Program-made: the position numbers and the translations under genes | The notes under the pieces: model-generated | Told to the model about the DNA's origin: nothing | The model's input: the letters and a program-made list of their open reading frames with translations, nothing else | Database searches by the model: none | NCBI GenBank assembly: GCA_009617715.1 | Contig: VTFK01000145.1 | Location: forward strand, 496,001 to 560,000 | Origin: Plectrocnemia conspersa | Taxonomy: Eukaryota > Arthropoda > Insecta > Trichoptera > Polycentropodidae | Direction: 5' to 3' | Length of the DNA: 64,000 nucleotides | Shown here: positions 59,982 through 64,000 of the stretch, piece by piece | Numbering within the stretch: the first letter of the stretch is position 1 | How the letters are laid out: every line of letters starts with the position of its first letter

Positions 59982-60166
59982 AGGTTTTATCAATGCGTCA
60001 TTATCACCATTTTACAAACAATATTATATTATTAAATATAAAAAAAACATGGTGCACCCCTAAAATAAATGATAACATAATCCAAAATATCCTTGTGTAA
60101 GATAAGTGATTTTAGGCACTGGCGTTCTATCCATGACGGGCAAGAATAAGGGAGGCGATCGCGACT
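59982..60166 (+). repeat. Interspersed repeat family B, copy 3
   Basis: GACAGGTTTTATCAATGCGT at the start and GCGATCGCGACT at the end, collinear with the copy at 7495-7747 but shorter in the middle. Confidence 0.65.
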
Positions 60167-60702
60167 CTAGGGAATTTTTTAACTCTTATATTTTAAAATA
60201 ATAAAATTTACTACTGTATTTTTTTTAATATGTACATATACATAAAGTATGCAAGAATCATGTCTGGTTTCGTTAAATGCTACATTCAGACAAACTGTCG
60301 GTTGAGTCGTAACCAGCAAACAATTCACACACGCGAACGTTGAGCAAACTCGATTTCGTCGCCTTAAAGGTCTGCCGATCTATTACGTTTTGTTTTAATA
60401 ACAATTTGTTATAAACAGCTTTGGCATTTAAGTGTTTAAAAGCGTCAATAGTTTCAGTGTGTTAATTGAGTTTTTTTATCAACAAGAAGTACTTCGCTTT
60501 TCTGGGATCACAGAAAATAGAGCCATATTTGTGAACGCTATGAACTAGCTATGAATATGTAATGCGAATTGAAGTGACACGCGCCTCGCATAACGAAGCC
60601 GAGCATCCCTGACGCCTTATCGCAAACTTTAGCTATGTAACGGGTGATATAACTTCAGTTTTCGAAACAAACAAATTTAAGGATATCAAACTTTGACGTA
60701 TT
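60167..60702. other. Intermediate sequence
   Basis: GC-richer at 60240-60400 and 60480-60640. It may include the 3' end of the mariner-type element, but no terminal repeat was recognised. Confidence 0.4.
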
Positions 60703-61420
60703 TCATAAATCATGAAAAGTAATGTTAATTAAATAGCTGCTTTTGGACTTTTTGCAGCAGCTGATCTCTTCAATGTAATTTTTGATGACTTTTTTGTACA
60801 TTTCAGACGGTATTACATTTTAACTTGGCGAAAGTTGGTTAAAAAGTGTTTAAACGTTTCAAAATTATCGGCATAGACACGACTATTCCACAAAAATCTA
60901 ACAACGTTAAATCGCATGATTTTGGCGGCCAGTTGACGTTACCAAAACGTGAAACAATGCCACCTAGGAACTTTTCACGTAAAACATTCAACGTTGTCTT
61001 GTTAGAACAATATGATTTTCACATCAATATATTCGATTTCGTGTCATAAAATAATCGGTTATCATGCACCTATAGCACTCACCATTGACTGTGAAAGTAA
61101 GGCTCAATGATGCCGCCTGATCACAATGCGCACCAAGCATTTCTTGGACATGTAATGGTCTCTTGTGAATTACATAAAAAATTCTCGCCCTATATGCAGC
61201 AATTTTTATGATTAATATACCCAGAGGTGGAAACGTGACTCATCTGAGAATAGAATTTTCGTTGAGAAATCAGTATTAACTTCTTGCTGCTCTAGCATCC
61301 TATCTGCGTTAATTATTCGCTGCCGTCTTTATTTCCAACGCTTCCAGTCTCTTCATATTTTTTGTCTTTACAATGGAATCTGTAAATGTGACAACGTAAA
61401 CATTGGCAATATTAAAAGGT
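60703..61420 (-). pseudogene. mariner-type (IS630-Tc1-mariner) transposase remnant
   Basis: On the minus strand: RRQRIINADRMLEQQEV, then FSTKILFSDESRFHL with the catalytic DE-type block at 61236-61250; then NHKNCCI*GEN and CAL*SGGIIEPYF, where stops replace the conserved tryptophans; then FGNVNWPPKSCDLTLLDF (60908-60950), which holds the third catalytic Asp region; and finally MYKKVIKNYIEE, ending at TGA 60705-60703. The order matches the mariner-type catalytic domain and C-terminus. The N-terminal DNA-binding part is not legible. Multiple stops and frame changes mark an old fossil. Confidence 0.8.
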
Positions 61421-61639
61421 AGTTGATTATCGATCGATTATCTCCACAGTAACTCTACATATCGAGCAATAAAGTAAATTTAAAATTTATGAAAATACGT
61501 AGTTAAATATAAACGTGAAGCACATACGGAAAATTGACAGTATAACTTATTTTTTATTCAAAATAGTTGTTGATTTTTTACCGAAAGGAAATATATGCAA
61601 AAATTAAATTGAATAAAATTAAATAACAAAATCCCAATC
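61421..61639. other. AT-rich sequence
   Basis: Nothing recognised. Confidence 0.5.
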
Positions 61640-62140
61640 GCAGCCGTAAAAGCTCCCATTCAGATTGTGACGCAAGCTTTGCCAGATTTTATTCAACACA
61701 TACATACGAACATTAGCAAGATTCGTACGTATTTTAATGAATTTATTTAGCTCACTGCGTGTAACAAGTCCGAATATATATGCAAAGTGCGTCCGAATTC
61801 CATCTGGTGGCTATTCGGAGCCGTTTGAAGCTTCTGCCGCATTAAGAGATAATAGGGACTGGAGGCCAGGTCGTATATTTTTCCGTCCGGGGTCCCGTTA
61901 TGACCCCAAGACGGTGCCTCCAAGTCGGTTTTCGCCGGGCCGTGTCATATCGCCGCATCGCATTGTTTACACGGGCTCCGTAATGGAACCCTTGATGGAA
62001 TAATACAAGGAGTTCGTAATATGCGGGGTCAGGGCGCCTCAAATCGTAAAATTTTATATTAGCCCGCCATATCTTATTGACCGGTATAATATACTGGGCC
62101 GTCACTCTTTATGGACGGAGTAAAATAAAATCTCGGTTTT
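61640..62140. other. CpG-containing island
   Basis: Long near-balanced block. A plus frame (61737-62003) and a minus frame (61842-62105) are both open and neither has a domain, so a conserved regulatory region is preferred. Contains GTCCGGGGTCCCGTTATGAC, near-palindromic. Confidence 0.4.
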
Positions 62141-63690
62141 GCCACGATGAATAAAATATTTTTATCCGCATTCGTTATATAAGAATATATACCTTATGTG
62201 TTTAATATTTTAATTAAATCAATATTAAAACTATGCTTTCGATGTTTTAAATATATTTTTTCATGTATCATGTTATTCTAATTCGATGTACATTTAATAT
62301 TATTTAAATTTAATATATATTATTTAATATATCTGCGCGTTTATCCGTGCATTTCTTAAACCAATTTGAGCTGGTAAGAATGTATAGAAAATTTGCGAAA
62401 AATACAATTTATAAAAACGTACCTACAAATAACTAGTAAAAAATTATTAATTTTTCTGTGTCGCTTTCGTTTGTCTGTTTGAGCTCATCTCTGACCTTCT
62501 CGTTTCTTATGTATTATAATTAAGTTTAACATACATTATATTCATGATTTGAGACGTCTCTAACGTATCAGAGATAAAGATGTTGGTGGGCTAATTGCAT
62601 TACTTGATGATCTCACTAACGAAATATGTTAAATAAATTTTGATTTAAGTGTATGTATGAATATATAATACAAAAAAATCTTATGCGTATAAAAGACAAG
62701 CAGAACTTAAACATATCGATTCTGATTATTTACAAATATTAGTAGTCCTTAAATAGAAACTGCAGTCAATGTAAATAAACATTCAAGATAAAAATAGTCT
62801 TAAAATTTACAGCATACAACTTTTATTTTATAAAAACGGAATTAATTTCTTGAAGTTTTGATCACATAAAAATTTCAATCAAACTAACACTAAAATACTA
62901 GTTGAATAAATTTGATTTAGTGAAATCCTTGAATTTCTGAATAATTAACGTAACCAGAACTATTTTATGTTTAGCATTAAACGATTCAATGAAGAAAATT
63001 CTGCAACTTGGAGAATAGTTAATGTTAACTAGAGCACGCAAGAGAAGCTATTCTAATTTAAGTCATTTCATATTGTTATCTGCTATTAAATCTTACTTCT
63101 ATTAGTATAAGTCGTATTTCTGATTATAGTGCTCCATTTTATTGTTACAAATAATCATTATTTTTCGCTATAATAAGCATATCAAGGCAGTATATATTGA
63201 ATATATACTAATAAAGAGCAATATTTATAGAATGGATACAAATTAAATTCTTGCTACAGACATTTGTATTTTTATATGTAACTAATAATAATGCAAAAAA
63301 AAACATATAAAAAAAATATAAAGTTATTATTAAAGGCACTTAAAATAATTAATTTAGTTACAATAGATTTTTTTTCGGTAGTCAAGTTCAAGAGCAATAG
63401 TTTTTATTTATATTGTAATATTAAACGATATTTTTAGGTATTTTTTTGAATTTAGATTGTTATTATGCTTTTTACTCGTGTGCCTTACATGATTATCGTA
63501 AGTTTAGTGGGCAATTAATATCCTTAAAAATGATAAAAATACATTATATATCACATATCAGTAATTTTTTTACGATGTGTAAATTACCTTGTAAAAAATC
63601 AGCGAAATTAAAAACAGTCCATTTTATTTTTGTCATATCGTGTATAAAAAGTTTAATTTAATACCTTAATATTTTTTTTAGTATCTAATT
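62141..63690. other. AT-rich non-coding sequence
   Basis: Nothing recognised. Confidence 0.65.
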
Positions 63691-64000
63691 TTATTATTAA
63701 ATTAAAATTTTGCTGGCGACATGTTTGCGTCGAGGTAAAAATACGTTTTCTTTGTTCAACTTTCACGAGCACTAGATTAAAGGTCCTCGGATCGTTTTCA
63801 TGCAAATTTTAACAAGTACGTAGGTAGAATGTCTGAGCTTACAATGCAAGGACAATTTTATTGTATCAATTCCCTTTCGCCATTGTAATTTTCCATAGCT
63901 CTTTTAAAGCCGTTTCCAAATCTCCTTATCTGCTCCCAACATATTCTCCCCTAAATGGGATTCGACATTTTAATTGCATTCTGTTAGACCTTTTCAATAT
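63691..64000. other. GC-richer island running off the window
   Basis: Composition rises to near-balanced to the window end. Contains a POU-type octamer-like ATGCAAATTT at 63801. No coding frame of note. Confidence 0.35.

Noticed and set aside
61737..62003. 88-codon open frame in a GC-richer island
   Set aside because: The opposite strand is also open over much of the same stretch and no domain is recognisable.
1..64000. CRISPR arrays, operons, ribosome-binding sites, rho-independent terminators
   Set aside because: None seen. The window is eukaryotic in character, so these feature types do not apply.

Overview
This window looks like nuclear DNA of an insect. It is strongly AT-rich, has no dense genes, operons or bacterial signals, and carries decayed insect-type transposons (a jockey/CR1-like LINE, an R1-like reverse transcriptase scrap, two hAT remnants, a mariner-type remnant, tRNA-derived SINE heads). 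A lepidopteran is a reasonable guess but the sequence does not prove it. No complete host protein gene is visible. The window reads as a gene desert or a very long intron, made of AT-rich sequence punctuated by GC-richer, often open-in-several-frames islands of a few hundred bases that resemble conserved regulatory elements.

Layout. 0.9-6 kb holds a tandem duplication, copies of a short repeat family (A), an LTR-like block, a terminal-inverted-repeat element built from iterated GACAAAGCCGCGCC-like units, and a hAT dimerisation-domain remnant. 7-8.2 kb holds a tRNA-derived SINE, repeat family B and a hairpin-bearing island. 10.4-12.7 kb is a frameshifted LINE on the minus strand whose endonuclease region is missing. 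13-20 kb has palindrome-rich islands, another family A copy, a 183-bp inverted-repeat element and an R1-like reverse transcriptase fragment. 22-35 kb is mostly AT-rich with a tRNA-like piece, candidate exons and a decayed direct duplication. 36.5-37.7 kb has a SINE head and a candidate two-exon transcript. 38.5-40.1 kb is a hAT element with one recognisable terminus. 44.4-45.4 kb holds the most striking unexplained structure, a 100-nt GC-rich near-perfect hairpin, followed by a TATA-like element and a tandem duplication that doubles a consensus 5' splice site. 46-52 kb has repeat family C, an LTR-like block and a MITE-like element with a nested hairpin. 57-62 kb has a candidate 3' exon, family B again, a mariner remnant and further islands.

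The transposon genes are all broken, so no functional interplay between genes is claimed. Possible host function lies in the islands, the hairpin at 44422-44521 and the few candidate exons. All of these need comparison with related genomes or transcripts, which could not be done here.
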